64,000 bases of DNA from Rhodobacteraceae bacterium IMCC1909 (GCA_030704425.1 JAPDHM010000001.1:930001-994000), one strand, 5' to 3'. Numbered from the stretch's first letter, positions 27,226 through 39,315 are shown. The notes: a model not told the origin generated them from the letters alone. Numbers and translations: made by a program.

Positions 27226-30200
27226 ATGCATCAAGATGTTTCACTCGCTGATAGATATGATTTGTCGAAAAAACAGGTTTTGTTGAACGGCACGCAAGCC
27301 TTAGTGCGGATGATGTTGATGCAATCGGCGCGCGACCGAGCGGCGGGCCATAGGACAGCTGGCTATGTCACGGGCTATCGCGGATCTCCACTCGGCGCGG
27401 TGGATTTTCAGATGACCCGCGCGGCGGCAGAGCTTGAAAATGCGCAGGTGCGGTTTCAAGAAGGGCTGAATGAGGATTTGGCCGCCACGGCGCTTTGGGG
27501 CAGCCAGCAGGCCGAGTTGCGTGGTGAAGGAAAATTTGAGGGCGTGTTTGGGCTTTGGTATGGCAAAGGGCCGGGCGTGGATCGCTCCGGCGATGTCTTT
27601 CGCCATGCGAATATGGCTGGCACCTCGCCCCTCGGCGGTGTTGTGGCGGCGCTTGGGGATGATCACACAGGTGAGAGCTCGACCACATTGCACCAATCGG
27701 AATGGACGATGATCGACAGCTTCATGCCAGTGCTGTCTCCTGCCGGCGTCCAAGAGGTGATGGATTACGGGCTCTTCGGCTTTGCCTTGTCGCGCTTTGC
27801 TGGGGTTTGGGCCGGGCTGAAATGCATCAAAGACACGATAGAAGTGACCTCTGTGGTGAACGGCGATCCTCTGCGGTTGGAATTTGCCACCCCAGAGTTC
27901 GACATGCCCGAAGGGGGCTTGAATATCCGCCTCATCGACACGCCGCAGGCCCAAGAGGCGCGGGTCATTGATCACAAGCGCAGAGCCGTGCAGGCATTTG
28001 CACGCGCCAATCGGATGGATAAGCGCGTTTTGGGACAGGCTGGCGCAAAAATTGGCTTTGTCGCGGCGGGCAAAAATTGGCTGGATTTGGCCCATGCCAT
28101 GCAGGTGCTCGGCATGGATCAGGAGGCGGCGGTGCGCCATGGCGTGACAACCTACAAAGTCGCCATGACTTGGCCACTTGATATGCAGTCTTTTGCCGAA
28201 TGGGCGGAAGGTTTGGACTGCATCGTTGTTGTCGAAGAGAAACGCAAACTGATTGAGGGACAAATCAAAGAAGCTCTTTTCAATCAAAAAGGCAGCTGGC
28301 GGATTTTTGGGTCCAAAGATGCCCAAGGTGCATTGCTTTTTGCCGATAGCTATGCGCTCGATCCAATGGTGATTGCGCAAAAACTCGGTCAAATTTTGAT
28401 TGCTGAGGGCTGCGGATCGGCGCGGCTTACAGGCGCGTTGGAGAGGATTGATGCGGCGCAAACCGCAAACAACGCTCCCACATTGGCCAGCCGCGTGCCG
28501 TATTTCTGCTCTGGGTGCCCCCACAGCAGCTCCACGAAAATTCCCGAGGGCAGCCGCGCCTATTCAGGCATTGGCTGTCATTACATGGTGCAATGGATGG
28601 ATCGGGAGACCTTGGGGTTCACGCAAATGGGTGGTGAGGGGGCCAATTGGATTGGCGAGTCGTTGTTTTCCACCCGCGCGCATGTGTTCCAAAACATAGG
28701 CGATGGCACCTATAATCACTCTGGCATCCAAGCCATTCGCGCGGCGCTCGCCGCTGGCACGACCATGACCTATAAAATTCTGTTTAATGATGCCGTGGCG
28801 ATGACAGGCGGGCAAAACAATGATGGGGGGCTGGATGCTGCGCGGATCGTGCAAGAGATGCGCGGGATCGGGGTGAAACATCTTGCCGTGGTTTATGATG
28901 AAAAGGAAGACATCTCTGCGGCTGATTTTCCGGCTGGCACTCAGATGCACCCGCGCGCCCAGCTCAATGCGGTGCAAGAGGCATTTCGGCAATTGCCGGG
29001 CGTCTCTGTCATTGTCTATGTGCAGACCTGCGCGGCGGAAAAGCGCCGCCGCCGTAAACGTGGGGCCTTCCCCGATCCAGATCAGCGCCTATTTGTCAAT
29101 CCAGAGGTCTGCGAAGGCTGCGGTGATTGCGGGGTGCAATCCAACTGCGTCTCTTTGCTGCCGCTCGAGACGCCTTTGGGGCGCAAAAGGCAAATCGATC
29201 AGTCCAGCTGCAATAAAGATTTCAGCTGCATAAATGGCTTTTGTCCCTCTTTTGCCACTGTGCGCGGCGGGCAGCTGCGGCGTCCGGCAGCGCAGGAGCT
29301 GTCCATTCCGGAGTTGCCCGCCCCGCCGCCCTGCACGCTGCAAGGAACACATAACGTCGTGGTCACGGGCGTGGGAGGAACCGGGGTGGTGACCATTGGG
29401 GCGCTTCTGGCCATGGCGGCGCATTTAGATGGCAAGGCAGCAGGGGTCATGGAAATGGCCGGGCTGGCCCAAAAGGGCGGCGCGGTGCATATTCATTGCC
29501 GCATCGGTGAGACGCCAGAAGATATTTCCGCCATTCGTGTGGCTTTGGGCGAATGCGATGCGTTGATTGGCGGTGACCTTGTGGTCTCGGCCCAGGGCAG
29601 CACTTTGGGTCTCATGGCGCCCACAGGCGGCGCCGTGGTCAATCGTCACGAAATCATAACAGGGGAATTCACCCGCGACACCGCTTTCGCAATTCCGGGC
29701 GCTGATTTGCACCTGGCACTTACCGCAAGGTTGCAGGAGCGCGCGCGGCTTCTCAATGCAACCCGCTTGGCCGAAACGGCTTTGGGAGACACCGTCTATG
29801 CCAATATGATCTTGCTTGGCGCCGCCTATCAGCAAGGATTGCTGCCACTTACGCAAGAGGCCTTGCTTGAGGCAATTGCGCTGAATGGGGCGAAAGTGAG
29901 GCAGAATCAGCAGGCCTTTGCTCTGGGACGTTGGGCTATGGTTGATGCGGATCTGGACAGTAAATTTGAGCGCATAGAAGCACCGGCTCAGGATTCCGAA
30001 GCGGCCCGTGTCGCGGGATTGCGCGCTTATGGTTCAGGTCGCTTGGCGCGCTATGAGGCCATGCGAAGCAAACTTCAGGGGATTGAGCCAGACTTACGCG
30101 AGACAGCCCTGCAGTCCTATCACAAGCTTTTGTGCTACAAGGATGAATATGAAGTTGCGCGCCTGCTTCGGGCGACCAAGACACAGGTTGCAGAGCGGTT

Positions 30201-30609
30201 TGAAGGCGAATATGAAATTTCCTATCACCTGGCGCCACCACTTTTGGCGAAAAAAGGCCCGGATGGTCGGCCGCAAAAGCGCAGCTTTGGGTCTTGGTTT
30301 GACTTTGTAAGTCAAGGTTTGGCGCGTCTTAGGTTTTTGCGCGAAACCCCATTAGATCCTTTTGGATATAGCGCAGAGCGGCGCATGGAGCGGCAATTGA
30401 TCAAGGATTTTGAGAGCGTGGTGGCCCGGATGCTGCACGCGTATGAACCGGCGCAGCTCGGAATGTGGCGCGAGCTTTTGAGTTTGCCGCTCAATATCCG
30501 CGGCTTTGGTCCGGTCAAATTGGCCAATGCGCAGGCCATGCAGAAGCGCCGGGCGGAGTTGCTTGCTCAGCTGACATCGAGCCATGACACTGAGCGCTCC
30601 GCCGCCTAA
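27226..30609 (+). CDS. Indolepyruvate ferredoxin oxidoreductase, fused alpha-beta-gamma type
   Basis: A 1127-residue single-chain 2-oxoacid:acceptor oxidoreductase of the type annotated as indolepyruvate ferredoxin oxidoreductase in aerobic alphaproteobacteria; it decarboxylates aryl or branched 2-oxoacids to acyl-CoA. Order: N-terminal pyrimidine-binding domain ([15 protein letters not shown]), ThDP domain ([19 protein letters not shown], then [13 protein letters not shown]), a cysteine-rich [4Fe-4S] segment ([13 protein letters not shown], then [13 protein letters not shown]), and a gamma-type domain with [18 protein letters not shown]. The ATG at 27226 follows GGGAGG. Upstream lie a large inverted repeat and a divergent LysR gene. 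Confidence 0.92.
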   Translation: MHQDVSLADRYDLSKKQVLLNGTQALVRMMLMQSARDRAAGHRTAGYVTGYRGSPLGAVDFQMTRAAAELENAQVRFQEGLNEDLAATALWGSQQAELRGEGKFEGVFGLWYGKGPGVDRSGDVFRHANMAGTSPLGGVVAALGDDHTGESSTTLHQSEWTMIDSFMPVLSPAGVQEVMDYGLFGFALSRFAGVWAGLKCIKDTIEVTSVVNGDPLRLEFATPEFDMPEGGLNIRLIDTPQAQEARVIDHKRRAVQAFARANRMDKRVLGQAGAKIGFVAAGKNWLDLAHAMQVLGMDQEAAVRHGVTTYKVAMTWPLDMQSFAEWAEGLDCIVVVEEKRKLIEGQIKEALFNQKGSWRIFGSKDAQGALLFADSYALDPMVIAQKLGQILIAEGCGSARLTGALERIDAAQTANNAPTLASRVPYFCSGCPHSSSTKIPEGSRAYSGIGCHYMVQWMDRETLGFTQMGGEGANWIGESLFSTRAHVFQNIGDGTYNHSGIQAIRAALAAGTTMTYKILFNDAVAMTGGQNNDGGLDAARIVQEMRGIGVKHLAVVYDEKEDISAADFPAGTQMHPRAQLNAVQEAFRQLPGVSVIVYVQTCAAEKRRRRKRGAFPDPDQRLFVNPEVCEGCGDCGVQSNCVSLLPLETPLGRKRQIDQSSCNKDFSCINGFCPSFATVRGGQLRRPAAQELSIPELPAPPPCTLQGTHNVVVTGVGGTGVVTIGALLAMAAHLDGKAAGVMEMAGLAQKGGAVHIHCRIGETPEDISAIRVALGECDALIGGDLVVSAQGSTLGLMAPTGGAVVNRHEIITGEFTRDTAFAIPGADLHLALTARLQERARLLNATRLAETALGDTVYANMILLGAAYQQGLLPLTQEALLEAIALNGAKVRQNQQAFALGRWAMVDADLDSKFERIEAPAQDSEAARVAGLRAYGSGRLARYEAMRSKLQGIEPDLRETALQSYHKLLCYKDEYEVARLLRATKTQVAERFEGEYEISYHLAPPLLAKKGPDGRPQKRSFGSWFDFVSQGLARLRFLRETPLDPFGYSAERRMERQLIKDFESVVARMLHAYEPAQLGMWRELLSLPLNIRGFGPVKLANAQAMQKRRAELLAQLTSSHDTERSAA

Positions 30610-30697
30610 GCTTGCGTTTTTCGGCACAGGAATAGTCAAGGCAGATGCCCTAAGCTATGATCGGGCAGGGCAGTTTGTGAGACACGGGAATTTAAGC

Positions 30698-31510
30698 ATG
30701 GCAATCGGAATTTTTGACAGCGGTCTGGGTGGGTTGACGGTTTATGACGCGATCCGCAAACAGATGCCTGATTTGGATACAGTCTATCTTGGCGATCATA
30801 AGCACGCGCCCTATGGGGTGCGCGACGTGGATGATATTTACCGCTGCACGACCCAATCGGTGCAAATTCTCTTTGATCAGGGATGTGATTTGGTGATTTT
30901 GGCGTGCAACACAGCCTCGGCCGCTGCATTGCGCCGGATGCAGGAGCATTGGTTGACAGAGGACAAACGGGTTCTGGGTGTCTTCGTGCCGATGATTGAA
31001 GCACTGACCGAGCGGCAATGGGGGGACAATTCTCCGCCACGCCAGGTGGCCGTGGAGCATGTGGCGCTTTTTGCCACGCCGGCCACTGTGTCGAGCCGCG
31101 CCTTTCAGCGCGAACTGGCCTTTCGCGCCATAGGTGTTGACGTGGAAGCACAGGCCTGTGGCGGTGTGGTGGATGCAATTGAAGATGGGGATTTCATTCT
31201 GGCAGAGGCTTTGGTGCAAAGCCATGTGGACGCGCTGCACCGGAAGATGCCGCACCCTCAAGCGGCTATTTTAGGATGCACCCATTACCCATTGATGCAT
31301 GATGCGTTTCAAAAAGCGCTTGGGCCTGAGGTTAAGATTTTCTCACAGGCGGATTTGGTGGCGCAAAGCTTGGAAGATTATTTGCAGCGCCACCCAGATA
31401 AATTGGGCGCAGCAACCGACCGCAAATTTTTGACAACTGGGGACCCGGTTAAAGTGTCCCAACGCGCCACACAGTTTCTCAAACGCCCGATGCAGTTTGA
31501 AGCGGCCTAG
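30698..31510 (+). CDS. murI: Glutamate racemase
   Basis: Makes D-glutamate for peptidoglycan. The 270-residue protein has the two catalytic cysteine motifs, [12 protein letters not shown] and [14 protein letters not shown], and the N-terminal [15 protein letters not shown] and [11 protein letters not shown]. The frame opens 114 bases earlier inside the end of the oxidoreductase gene, but the ATG at 30698 gives the standard start MAIGIFDSG. It begins a + strand series with argC and the ccm genes. Confidence 0.95.
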   Translation: MAIGIFDSGLGGLTVYDAIRKQMPDLDTVYLGDHKHAPYGVRDVDDIYRCTTQSVQILFDQGCDLVILACNTASAAALRRMQEHWLTEDKRVLGVFVPMIEALTERQWGDNSPPRQVAVEHVALFATPATVSSRAFQRELAFRAIGVDVEAQACGGVVDAIEDGDFILAEALVQSHVDALHRKMPHPQAAILGCTHYPLMHDAFQKALGPEVKIFSQADLVAQSLEDYLQRHPDKLGAATDRKFLTTGDPVKVSQRATQFLKRPMQFEAA

Positions 31511-31581
31511 GTGCGTCGCAAAGGTGGCTTGAAAAACGCCCGTATTCGTTCCATATCCGATGGGGAACAGAGGATTTTGCA

Positions 31582-32610
31582 ATGGCACATCGGATTATCA
31601 TTCTTGGCGCGAGCGGTTATACCGGTGCGGAGCTTGTAAGATTGATTGCATTGCATCCGCAGATGGAGATTGTGGCGCTCTCGGCGGACCGGAAGGCCGG
31701 GCTTGAGATGCGAGACGTCTTTCCACATTTGTCGCATTTGTCTTTGCCGGTCCTGAAAAAAATCGATGATATTGATTTGGTGGATGCGGATTTGGTGTTT
31801 TGTGCTCTTCCGCATGCCACGTCACAGGCTGTGATCCGTAAACTGCCTGATCATGTAAAAGTCGTGGATCTTTCGGCTGATTTTCGCATCAATGACCCCC
31901 AAGTTTACAGTAAATGGTATGGCAAGCCCCATGATGCGCCTGATTTGCAAAAGAGCGCCGTTTACGGGCTGACAGAATTTTATCGCGCCGAAATTTCTAA
32001 TGCGCGCTTGGTGGCAGGCACGGGCTGCAATGCCGCAACGGGGCAGTTTGCATTGCGCCCATTGATCTCTGCCGGTGTGATTGATCTCGATCAGATTATT
32101 ATCGACTTGAAAACGGGGGTGTCGGGCGCCGGGCGCGCGGCCAAGGAAAATCTGCTGCATGCGGAGCTTTCCGAAGGGTTTCATGCCTATGCGGTGGGAG
32201 GGCAGCATCGGCATCTGGCAGAGTTTGATCAGGAATTTTCCGCATTGGCCGGCCGGCCGGTAACGATCCAATTCACCCCGCATTTGATGCCAACCAACCG
32301 GGGTATTTTGGCGACAGTCTATGTCCAAGGCGCAGCGGATGCGATCTATAACGCCCTGGAGGCGGCCTATGCAGGCGAGCCTTTTGTGCAGCTACTGCCG
32401 ATGGGCACCCATCCCAGCACGCGCCATATCCGGGGATCCAACTTTTGCCATATTGGCGTCGTTGCGGATCGGATCCCTGGCCGGGTGATCGTCTTGGCAG
32501 CCTTGGACAATTTAACAAAAGGCTCCTCTGGGCAAGCGGTGCAGAATGCCAATCTCATGCTCGGCTGTGACGAGACAACGGCCCTGATGATGCCACCGGT
32601 GTTTCCATAA
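31582..32610 (+). CDS. argC: N-acetyl-gamma-glutamyl-phosphate reductase
   Basis: Third step of arginine synthesis. The 342-residue protein has the NADP site [20 protein letters not shown], the catalytic cysteine in [13 protein letters not shown], and [18 protein letters not shown]. The His of the ARHRHLAE-like segment appears as [13 protein letters not shown]. It is one base overlapped with ccmE (TAATG), a layout common in Roseobacter genomes even though the products are unrelated. Confidence 0.95.
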   Translation: MAHRIIILGASGYTGAELVRLIALHPQMEIVALSADRKAGLEMRDVFPHLSHLSLPVLKKIDDIDLVDADLVFCALPHATSQAVIRKLPDHVKVVDLSADFRINDPQVYSKWYGKPHDAPDLQKSAVYGLTEFYRAEISNARLVAGTGCNAATGQFALRPLISAGVIDLDQIIIDLKTGVSGAGRAAKENLLHAELSEGFHAYAVGGQHRHLAEFDQEFSALAGRPVTIQFTPHLMPTNRGILATVYVQGAADAIYNALEAAYAGEPFVQLLPMGTHPSTRHIRGSNFCHIGVVADRIPGRVIVLAALDNLTKGSSGQAVQNANLMLGCDETTALMMPPVFP

Positions 32611-33062
32611 TGCGCGGGCTCAAAAAACAACGCCGCATTCAGGTGATCGCATTGGCGCTGGTCTGTTTGATCGGCGCGACTGGTTTAATCGGATTTGCCC
32701 TGCGTGATGGGATCAACCTCTTTCGCTCTCCGACACAGGTGGTCGAGACCGCCCCAGCGCCTGGGGAAGTGTTCCGTCTGGGCGGTTTGGTCGCGCAAGG
32801 CAGCATTCGCCAAGGTGAGGGCGTGCATTTTTATTTCGACATCACTGATGGCGCCAATACTGTGGCGGTGAAATATGTCGGCACCGACCTGCCGCCTGAT
32901 CTCTTTAAGGAGGGGCAGGGCACCATCGCGACGGGGCGTTTTTCAGATGGGCTATTTGAAGCCACTGAAATTTTGGCCAAACACGATGAAACCTATATGC
33001 CCAAAGAAGTGATCGACGCGCTCAAAGAGCAAGGCGTCTACCAAGGCGCGGCAGGCTCCTGA
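32610..33062 (+). CDS. ccmE: Cytochrome c maturation haem chaperone CcmE
   Basis: Membrane-anchored periplasmic chaperone that binds haem covalently and passes it to the CcmF-CcmH lyase. The 150-residue protein has an N-terminal basic segment with one transmembrane helix (IQVIALALVCLIGATGLIGF), an OB-fold domain, and the haem-binding motif LAKHDETYMPKEV with the invariant His followed by Tyr. Its ATG overlaps the stop of argC by one base. Confidence 0.96.
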   Translation: MRGLKKQRRIQVIALALVCLIGATGLIGFALRDGINLFRSPTQVVETAPAPGEVFRLGGLVAQGSIRQGEGVHFYFDITDGANTVAVKYVGTDLPPDLFKEGQGTIATGRFSDGLFEATEILAKHDETYMPKEVIDALKEQGVYQGAAGS

Positions 33063-33168
33063 CCCAAAGCTGGCTGTGTGCGCTTGGCGCCTGGGGTTGT
33101 GACCATTTGCACCGGCAAATCGGAGTTGAGTTTCTTGCCAAGCGCGTTTGAGCCATTATACCAAACCT

Positions 33169-35130
33169 ATGCTTAATGAACTCGCTCATTTTAGTCTGAA
33201 CATCGCGCTTGGTTTTGCGGTGCTTGGGACAATCATTCCGCTTCTGGGGGCCACATTGCGCCGCAGCAGCTGGATGCAGCTGGCGTCCGTTTTCGCCCTA
33301 TTGCAATTTTTATTGGTCTGTTTTGCCTTTGGAGTGCTCACGCTCGCCTTTGTGACATCGGATTTCTCTTTGCGTTTGGTGGTGCTCAACTCCCATACAC
33401 TCAAGCCGATGATCTATAAAATCGCCGGGGTTTGGGGCAATCATGAAGGCTCATTGCTGCTTTGGGTTTTGATCCTAACCTTTTTCGCCGCCTGCGCCGC
33501 TCTGTTCGGTCGGCGGCTGCCGCAAAGCCTTTTGGCGCGAGTTTTGGGGGTGCAAAGCGCCATCACCACGGCCTTTCTGGTCTTTGTTTTGCTGACATCC
33601 AATCCCTTCACACGCGTGGCATTTCCGCCCTTTAATGGGCAGGGGCTCAATCCCTTGCTGCAAGACCCCGGCTTGGCCTTTCATCCGCCGTTTTTATATC
33701 TGGGCTATGTCGGCCTATCGATCACCTTCTCTTTTGCCATCGCCGCCTTGCTGGAAGGCAAAGTGGATTCGGCTTGGGGGCGCTGGGTGCGGCCTTGGAC
33801 TTTGGCGGCTTGGATTTTTCTGACAATCGGAATCGGCCTAGGCAGCTGGTGGGCCTATTATGAACTTGGTTGGGGCGGGTTCTGGTTTTGGGATCCTGTC
33901 GAAAACGCAAGTTTCATGCCGTGGTTGATTTCAGCAGCCTTGCTTCATTCGGCCATTGTGGTTGAGAAACGCGACGCGCTGAAAGCATGGACGATCTTAT
34001 TGGCAATCTTGGCCTTTGGCTTTTCACTGATCGGCACCTTCATCGTGCGCTCGGGCGTTCTGACCTCCGTGCATGCCTTTGCCAACGATCCTGAGCGCGG
34101 TGTGTTCATCTTGATGATTTTGGCCGTGTTTTTCGGTGGCGCATTATTGCTCTTTGCCCTGCGTGCCAAAGTTATGGACAGCAAGGGGGTCTTTGCGCCC
34201 GTCAGCCGTGAAAGCGCTTTGATTGCCAATAACTTGCTGCTGGCCATAAGCTGTTTTGTGGTTTTTGTTGGCACGGTTTGGCCTTTGGTGGCCGAATTAT
34301 TGATGGATCGTAAACTCTCGGTTGGCCCGCCATTTTTTGATCTTGCCTTTACCCCCTTTATGGTGGCTTTGGCGGTGATATTGCCGATCGGCTCGACCCT
34401 GCCATGGAAGCGAGCGCGGAGGGCGCATATCACCCGACTTTGGCCTGTGGCGCTGTTGTGTTTGGCCTGTGTTGGACTGGCTTGGGCCATGCAAACGGGG
34501 CGCTCTTTGATTGGTCCGGTTGGGCTTGGCCTCGGTGTTTGGCTGGTCATGGGCGTGGTGATTGAGCTTTATCAACGCTGCGGACGTGGCGCGGGGAAAA
34601 TGCGCCGGTTGCTGCGGCTGCCTTTGGCCGATTGGGGCAAGGCAGTTGCCCATGCCGGGCTTGGCATCGCTATCTTTGGCGTGGCCGGCATCACCGCATG
34701 GCAGGTGGAAGACATTCGCGTTCTTGAAATTGGCCAATCTGCCGAAGTTGCGGGCTTTACCATCACATTGGAGGCCGTAGAGGATCGACAGGGACCGAAT
34801 TACCTCACCACAATGGCGGATGTGGCCTTGTCGCGGAAAGGCCAGCCGATCGCAATGCTGCATCCAGAGCGGCGCTATTATCCAGTGGCAGAGATGCCAA
34901 CGACGGAAGCGGGCATTGATAGCGGGCTGTGGCGGGATATTTATGTGGTCGTTGGGGATGCACAACCCGAGGGCGGCTATGCGGTGCGTAGTTTCATCAA
35001 ACCCTTAGCCAATTGGATCTGGAGCGGGGCGATCATTATGGCTTTGGGGGGCTTTCTGAGCCTATTTGATCGGCGTTACCGGATGGCGCCCGGCGCTGCG
35101 CGTGAACCGGGTCAGGAGGCGGCACAATGA
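33169..35130 (+). CDS. ccmF: Haem lyase CcmF
   Basis: Polytopic membrane protein that ligates haem to apocytochrome c. The 653-residue sequence has about fifteen hydrophobic helices, the tryptophan-rich WWD signature GGFWFWDPVENASFMPWL near residue 235, GNHEGSLLLWVLILTFF, and the conserved histidines. A longer frame starts at a TTG 21 bases earlier; neither start has a good ribosome site, and the ATG at 33169 gives the usual MLNELAHFSL-type start. It overlaps ccmH by four bases. Confidence 0.94.
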   Translation: MLNELAHFSLNIALGFAVLGTIIPLLGATLRRSSWMQLASVFALLQFLLVCFAFGVLTLAFVTSDFSLRLVVLNSHTLKPMIYKIAGVWGNHEGSLLLWVLILTFFAACAALFGRRLPQSLLARVLGVQSAITTAFLVFVLLTSNPFTRVAFPPFNGQGLNPLLQDPGLAFHPPFLYLGYVGLSITFSFAIAALLEGKVDSAWGRWVRPWTLAAWIFLTIGIGLGSWWAYYELGWGGFWFWDPVENASFMPWLISAALLHSAIVVEKRDALKAWTILLAILAFGFSLIGTFIVRSGVLTSVHAFANDPERGVFILMILAVFFGGALLLFALRAKVMDSKGVFAPVSRESALIANNLLLAISCFVVFVGTVWPLVAELLMDRKLSVGPPFFDLAFTPFMVALAVILPIGSTLPWKRARRAHITRLWPVALLCLACVGLAWAMQTGRSLIGPVGLGLGVWLVMGVVIELYQRCGRGAGKMRRLLRLPLADWGKAVAHAGLGIAIFGVAGITAWQVEDIRVLEIGQSAEVAGFTITLEAVEDRQGPNYLTTMADVALSRKGQPIAMLHPERRYYPVAEMPTTEAGIDSGLWRDIYVVVGDAQPEGGYAVRSFIKPLANWIWSGAIIMALGGFLSLFDRRYRMAPGAAREPGQEAAQ

Positions 35131-35579
35131 GGCAGGTTTTTGTCCTATTATCCCTTCTTCTCTGGGCTGGAGTCGCCTCGGCCGTGGAGCCCGACGAAGT
35201 TCTATCTGATCCAGTTTTGGAAAATAGAGCTCGGCTGATTTCTCAAGGGCTGCGCTGTTTGCAATGCCGCAATGAGAGCATCGATGAATCTAACGCCGGT
35301 ATTGCCCGAGACCTCAGGTTATTGGTTCGAGCCCGCCTGTTGGAAGGTGACAGTGACACAGAGGTCATGGATTATGTTGTTGCACGATATGGGGAATATG
35401 TTTTGCTACGGCCCAATGGATTGGGTATAAATTTGGTGCTGTGGTTGGCGGGGCCTGCGTTGTTTTTGGTCTCACTTGCGGGGCTGATTGCCGTGCAGCG
35501 GCGCAGCAAGCGCAAAGACTCCATAGACCAGTTGACCGAAGACGAAGAAAGAGAAATTGAAAAACTCCTCTCATCTTGA
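35127..35579 (+). CDS. ccmH: Cytochrome c maturation thiol protein CcmH
   Basis: Periplasmic, membrane-tethered reductase of the haem-binding cysteines in apocytochrome c. The 150-residue protein has a signal peptide (VFVLLSLLLWAGVASA), the CXXC site GLRCLQCRNESI, and a C-terminal transmembrane helix (LVLWLAGPALFLVSLAGLIA) followed by a charged tail. Together with ccmE and ccmF it covers the late steps of system I; ccmABCDG and ccmI are not in the window. Confidence 0.95.
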   Translation: MRQVFVLLSLLLWAGVASAVEPDEVLSDPVLENRARLISQGLRCLQCRNESIDESNAGIARDLRLLVRARLLEGDSDTEVMDYVVARYGEYVLLRPNGLGINLVLWLAGPALFLVSLAGLIAVQRRSKRKDSIDQLTEDEEREIEKLLSS

Positions 35580-35620
35580 GTGGGACAGGGCGCGGAACAC
35601 CGCAAGCACAGGATTTTATT

Positions 35621-36397
35621 ATGATTTATGAGACACTCACCTACGCTGTAGACCACAATGTTGCCGTGATTACGCTTAATCGCCCCACGGTGATGAATGC
35701 GCTCAATTCGCAGATGCGCGCTGAAATCACGGATGCTGTGGGCCAGGCCGGTCAGGCGGCGCGGGTGGTGGTGCTAACCGGCTCAGGCCGGGCGTTTTGT
35801 TCGGGGCAGGATTTGGGCGCGGAGGGAAATTTTGCAGATATCGATCTCGAGCGCACGTTGAAAGATGAATATGTGCCAATGCTCAAAGCCATTACGGAAT
35901 GCCCGGTTCCGACGATTTCTGCCGTCAATGGTCCGGCTGCGGGAGCGGGGGCGAATTTGGCGCTTGCAGCGGACGTGGTGATTGCAGCTGAATCTGCTTA
36001 TTTTGTGCAGGCCTTCACCCGTATTGGTCTTATACCCGACGCGGGCGGAACCTATCTTTTGCCGCGGCAAATGGGTCTGGCTAAGGCCATGGGTGCGGCG
36101 CTTTTTGCTGATAAAATTTATGCGCGGCTGGCCAGTGAGATGGGCATGATCTGGGAGAGCGTCGCTGATGAAAAATTTGAGACCCAATGGCAGGCCCGAG
36201 CCGCGCATTTGGCCTCGGGTCCTACAGAAACATACGGCCATGTAAAAACGGCCATTCGCCAGAGTCTTTCCAATTCCGAAGAAGACCAGCTTGAGCTGGA
36301 AGCGCGCTTGCAAGGCGCCTGTGGCCGCACCCGTGATTTCAAAGAGGGGGTGACAGCCTTTCTGGACAAGCGCACTGCCAAGTTTGAAGGTCGGTGA
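35621..36397 (+). CDS. Enoyl-CoA hydratase/isomerase, PaaG-like
   Basis: A 258-residue crotonase-fold protein with VITLNRPTVMNALNSQMRAE, oxyanion segments GRAFCSGQDLG and NGPAAGAGANLALAADVVIA, and FTRIGLIPDAGGTYLLPR. The RIGLIPDAGG and GQDLG signatures resemble PaaG (2-(1,2-epoxy-1,2-dihydrophenyl)acetyl-CoA isomerase). No other phenylacetate genes are nearby, so the substrate is uncertain. The ATG at 35621 follows AGGA; it lies 41 bases after ccmH. Confidence 0.85.
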   Translation: MIYETLTYAVDHNVAVITLNRPTVMNALNSQMRAEITDAVGQAGQAARVVVLTGSGRAFCSGQDLGAEGNFADIDLERTLKDEYVPMLKAITECPVPTISAVNGPAAGAGANLALAADVVIAAESAYFVQAFTRIGLIPDAGGTYLLPRQMGLAKAMGAALFADKIYARLASEMGMIWESVADEKFETQWQARAAHLASGPTETYGHVKTAIRQSLSNSEEDQLELEARLQGACGRTRDFKEGVTAFLDKRTAKFEGR

Positions 36398-36505
36398 CGC
36401 GGCTTGAGTGAAAGAATGCTCCTAGATACCAGAGCCTTTGATCAAAACCCCTGTTCCCGGGCGCAAGAGCGGCGCATTGCAGGAATAGGCGGAAGAAACT
36501 TTGCT

Positions 36506-37804
36506 CTAGCGTTTCTCGATATCCACATAGTCCCGCGTGGTCTCGCCGCAATACAGCTGGCGGGGGCGGCCAATCTTCATGGTTGGATCTGAGATCATCT
36601 CTTTCCATTGTGAAATCCAACCGACCGTCCGAGACAGGGCGAAGATCGGTGTGAACATCGAAGTTGGAAAGCCCAACGCCTCCAGGATAATACCCGAGTA
36701 GAAATCAACATTTGGGAAGAGTTTCTTCTCGGCAAAATATGGATCGGCCAGGGCAGCTTTTTCCAACTCTTTGGCCACTTGCAAGATGGGGTTATTCTCA
36801 ACGCCCAAAAGCTCCAGAACTTCATCTGCCGATTCTTTAAGAACCGTCGCGCGCGGGTCGATGTTTTTGTAAACCCGGTGCCCAAAGCCCATCAGACGGA
36901 AGGGATCGTCTTTGTCTTTCGCACGGGCGATAAACTCTGGAATGCGGTCGACCGTGCCGATTTCATTGAGCATTTCCAGGCAAGCTTGGTTTGCGCCGCC
37001 ATGTGCCGGACCCCAAAGACAGGCAATTCCAGCTGCAATGCAGGCAAATGGATTGGCCCCAGAGGAGGACGCCAGACGAACCGTAGAGGTCGAGGCATTT
37101 TGCTCATGATCTGCATGAAGGGTGAATATCCGGTCCATCGCGCGGGACAAGATTGGGTTCACCTCATAGTCTTCGGCAGGCACCGCAAAGCACATGCGCA
37201 GGAAGTTTGAGGCATAATCCACATCATTTCGCGGATAAACAAAGGGCTGCCCAACCGTGTATTTATACGCCATGGCTGCAATTGTTGGCATTTTCGCGAT
37301 CAAACGAATGGACGCGACCTCGCGCTGGTGCTGGTCGGTAATATCTGTTGAATCGTGATAGAATGCCGACATGGCTCCAACAACACCGGTCATAATGGCC
37401 ATCGGATGGGCATCACGGCGGAAGCCGCGAAAAAAATTGACCATCTGTTCGTGCAGCATGGTGTGATTTGTCACCAGGCTTTCAAACTCTTCGAGCTCAG
37501 TTGCATTTGGCAAGTGACCGTTGAGCAACAAAAAGCACACTTCCAAATAGTGGCTTTGCGAGGCCAGCTGATCAATGGGATAGCCTCGATGCAGCAATAC
37601 GCCGGCCTCTCCATCAATGAAGGTGATGGTCGAATCGCAGGAGGCGGTTGAGGTGAAGCCCGGGTCATAGGTAAAGACATTGGCCTGTGCATAGAGCTTT
37701 CGAATATCGATCACATCCGGTCCGGCTGTCGGCGACATCACTGGAAGGTCAAAGGTGGTCCCGTTCAGGGTCAGTTTGGCAATGTTTTGAACGTCATCGG
37801 TCAT
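36506..37804 (-). CDS. gltA: Citrate synthase, type II
   Basis: Entry enzyme of the TCA cycle, 432 residues. The catalytic residues lie in [15 protein letters not shown] (His), [14 protein letters not shown] (His) and the following [13 protein letters not shown] (Asp is in the VDFYS segment). The N-terminal domain [21 protein letters not shown] is typical of the hexameric, NADH-sensitive Gram-negative type. The ATG at 37804 follows GAGAA; the frame extends 16 codons further upstream. gltX lies just upstream on the same strand. Confidence 0.96.
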   Translation of the reverse strand: MTDDVQNIAKLTLNGTTFDLPVMSPTAGPDVIDIRKLYAQANVFTYDPGFTSTASCDSTITFIDGEAGVLLHRGYPIDQLASQSHYLEVCFLLLNGHLPNATELEEFESLVTNHTMLHEQMVNFFRGFRRDAHPMAIMTGVVGAMSAFYHDSTDITDQHQREVASIRLIAKMPTIAAMAYKYTVGQPFVYPRNDVDYASNFLRMCFAVPAEDYEVNPILSRAMDRIFTLHADHEQNASTSTVRLASSSGANPFACIAAGIACLWGPAHGGANQACLEMLNEIGTVDRIPEFIARAKDKDDPFRLMGFGHRVYKNIDPRATVLKESADEVLELLGVENNPILQVAKELEKAALADPYFAEKKLFPNVDFYSGIILEALGFPTSMFTPIFALSRTVGWISQWKEMISDPTMKIGRPRQLYCGETTRDYVDIEKR

Positions 37805-37848
37805 ATTATTCTCATCTTCCCAGTTCAGCATGGTCTCAAAGGGCCTGC

Positions 37849-39249
37849 TCAACTTATATCGTTTAGCCGTGCAATGGTTTCATCCCGGCCCAACACTAAC
37901 ATCATGTCAAATACACTCGGCGAGGTAACGCGTCCTGAAAGTGCGGCCCTTAGTGGGGCTGCCAACTTGCCCATTTTTGTCTCATGGGACAGTGCAAGGC
38001 GTTCAACCAAATCTTCCAGTTCTTCTCGCGTCCAGATAGCATTTTGCAACTGCGGCGTCAATTCATTCAGTATACTAATGGATACTGAATCAAGCGCCTG
38101 AAGCGCTTTCTCTTCCAGATTCAAAGGGCGAGACTGGAGTATAAATGATGATTTATCAATGATTTCCGGCATGGTTTTCGCGCGTTCTTTGACGCAATAA
38201 GCGCCGGACAGGAAGAGAGATTTTTGTGCATCACTCAAAGGGTCGGCCTGGGTTGCCGCCAGATATCCCTCCAGATCATGCAGCAATGCAGCATCATCGG
38301 TTTGCGCGATGTGTTGGCCGGAAATATTGGCTAACTTTTTGAAGTCAAACCGCGCGGGTGATTTGCCAATGTGCTCAAGGTCAAACCAGGATTGCGCTTG
38401 GGCATCGGTGAAGAACTCATCATCCCCATGGCTCCAGCCTAAACGCGCCAGATAATTGCGCATTCCGGCGGCCGAGTAGCCAAGCGCTTGATACTCCTCA
38501 ACCCCAGTCGCGCCATGGCGCTTGGACATTTTCTTGCCGTCCGGCCCATGAATGAGCGGGATATGCGCATAGGTTGGCAGATCCCAGCCCATGGCCAGGT
38601 AAATCTGAATTTGCCGGGCCGCGTTGTTCAGGTGATCGTCGCCGCGAATAACATGGGTGACGCCCATATCGTGGTCATCAACCACAACAGCGAGCATATA
38701 AACGGGGCTGCCATCTGATCGGAGCAAAACCATGTCATCAAGCTGATCGTTGCGGATAACAACATCCCCTTGTACATGATCCTTGATGAGCGTTTGCCCC
38801 TCGCGCGGGGCTTTGAGCCGCACCACATAGGGCGCGTCAGGTTGATCCCCCTCTTCGGCATCACGCCAGGGGGAGCGAAACAGCTTCGAACGTTTCTCCG
38901 CTTGCGCCACCTCTCGAAAGGCGGCGATTTCCTCTTTCGTGGCAAAACACTTATAGGCGTGGCCCGCTGCCAGCATTTGCGCGGCCACGTCCGCGTGACG
39001 CGCCGCATTGGCCGCTTGACTGACCGGCGTTCCATCAAAGTCCAAGCCAAGCCAAGCCAAACCCCGGTAAATGGCCTGGGTTGAGGCCTCGGTTGAGCGC
39101 TCCTTATCTGTATCTTCCACCCGCAGCAAAAATTGCCCGCCGTGGCGCCGAGCGAAGAGCCAGTTGAACAGCGCCGTGCGCGCCGAGCCAATATGCAATG
39201 TTCCGGTCGGGGAGGGGGCAAAACGGGTGACCACTGGGGTGTCAGACAT
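37849..39249 (-). CDS. gltX: Glutamyl-tRNA synthetase
   Basis: Class I aminoacyl-tRNA synthetase of 466 residues, with the HIGH motif in [20 protein letters not shown] and the KMSKS-type motif [13 protein letters not shown]. The start at 39249 ([16 protein letters not shown]) has GAAAG-containing sequence upstream; an in-frame ATG nine bases earlier is the alternative, and a much longer frame is spurious. The gene diverges from comEC across 66 bases. Confidence 0.95.
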   Translation of the reverse strand: MSDTPVVTRFAPSPTGTLHIGSARTALFNWLFARRHGGQFLLRVEDTDKERSTEASTQAIYRGLAWLGLDFDGTPVSQAANAARHADVAAQMLAAGHAYKCFATKEEIAAFREVAQAEKRSKLFRSPWRDAEEGDQPDAPYVVRLKAPREGQTLIKDHVQGDVVIRNDQLDDMVLLRSDGSPVYMLAVVVDDHDMGVTHVIRGDDHLNNAARQIQIYLAMGWDLPTYAHIPLIHGPDGKKMSKRHGATGVEEYQALGYSAAGMRNYLARLGWSHGDDEFFTDAQAQSWFDLEHIGKSPARFDFKKLANISGQHIAQTDDAALLHDLEGYLAATQADPLSDAQKSLFLSGAYCVKERAKTMPEIIDKSSFILQSRPLNLEEKALQALDSVSISILNELTPQLQNAIWTREELEDLVERLALSHETKMGKLAAPLRAALSGRVTSPSVFDMMLVLGRDETIARLNDIS

Positions 39250-39315
39250 GATGTTCATCTTTCGCGAAGGAAAAGGGCGCAGACTGTACCTAAGGCGCAT
39301 CCATAGAGAGGACAA

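Noticed and set aside
27301-28524. 407-codon antisense frame inside the oxidoreductase gene
   Set aside because: It is the shadow of a strongly coding plus-strand gene; it has no domain, no ribosome site and a composition (many His, Arg, Pro) typical of antisense frames.
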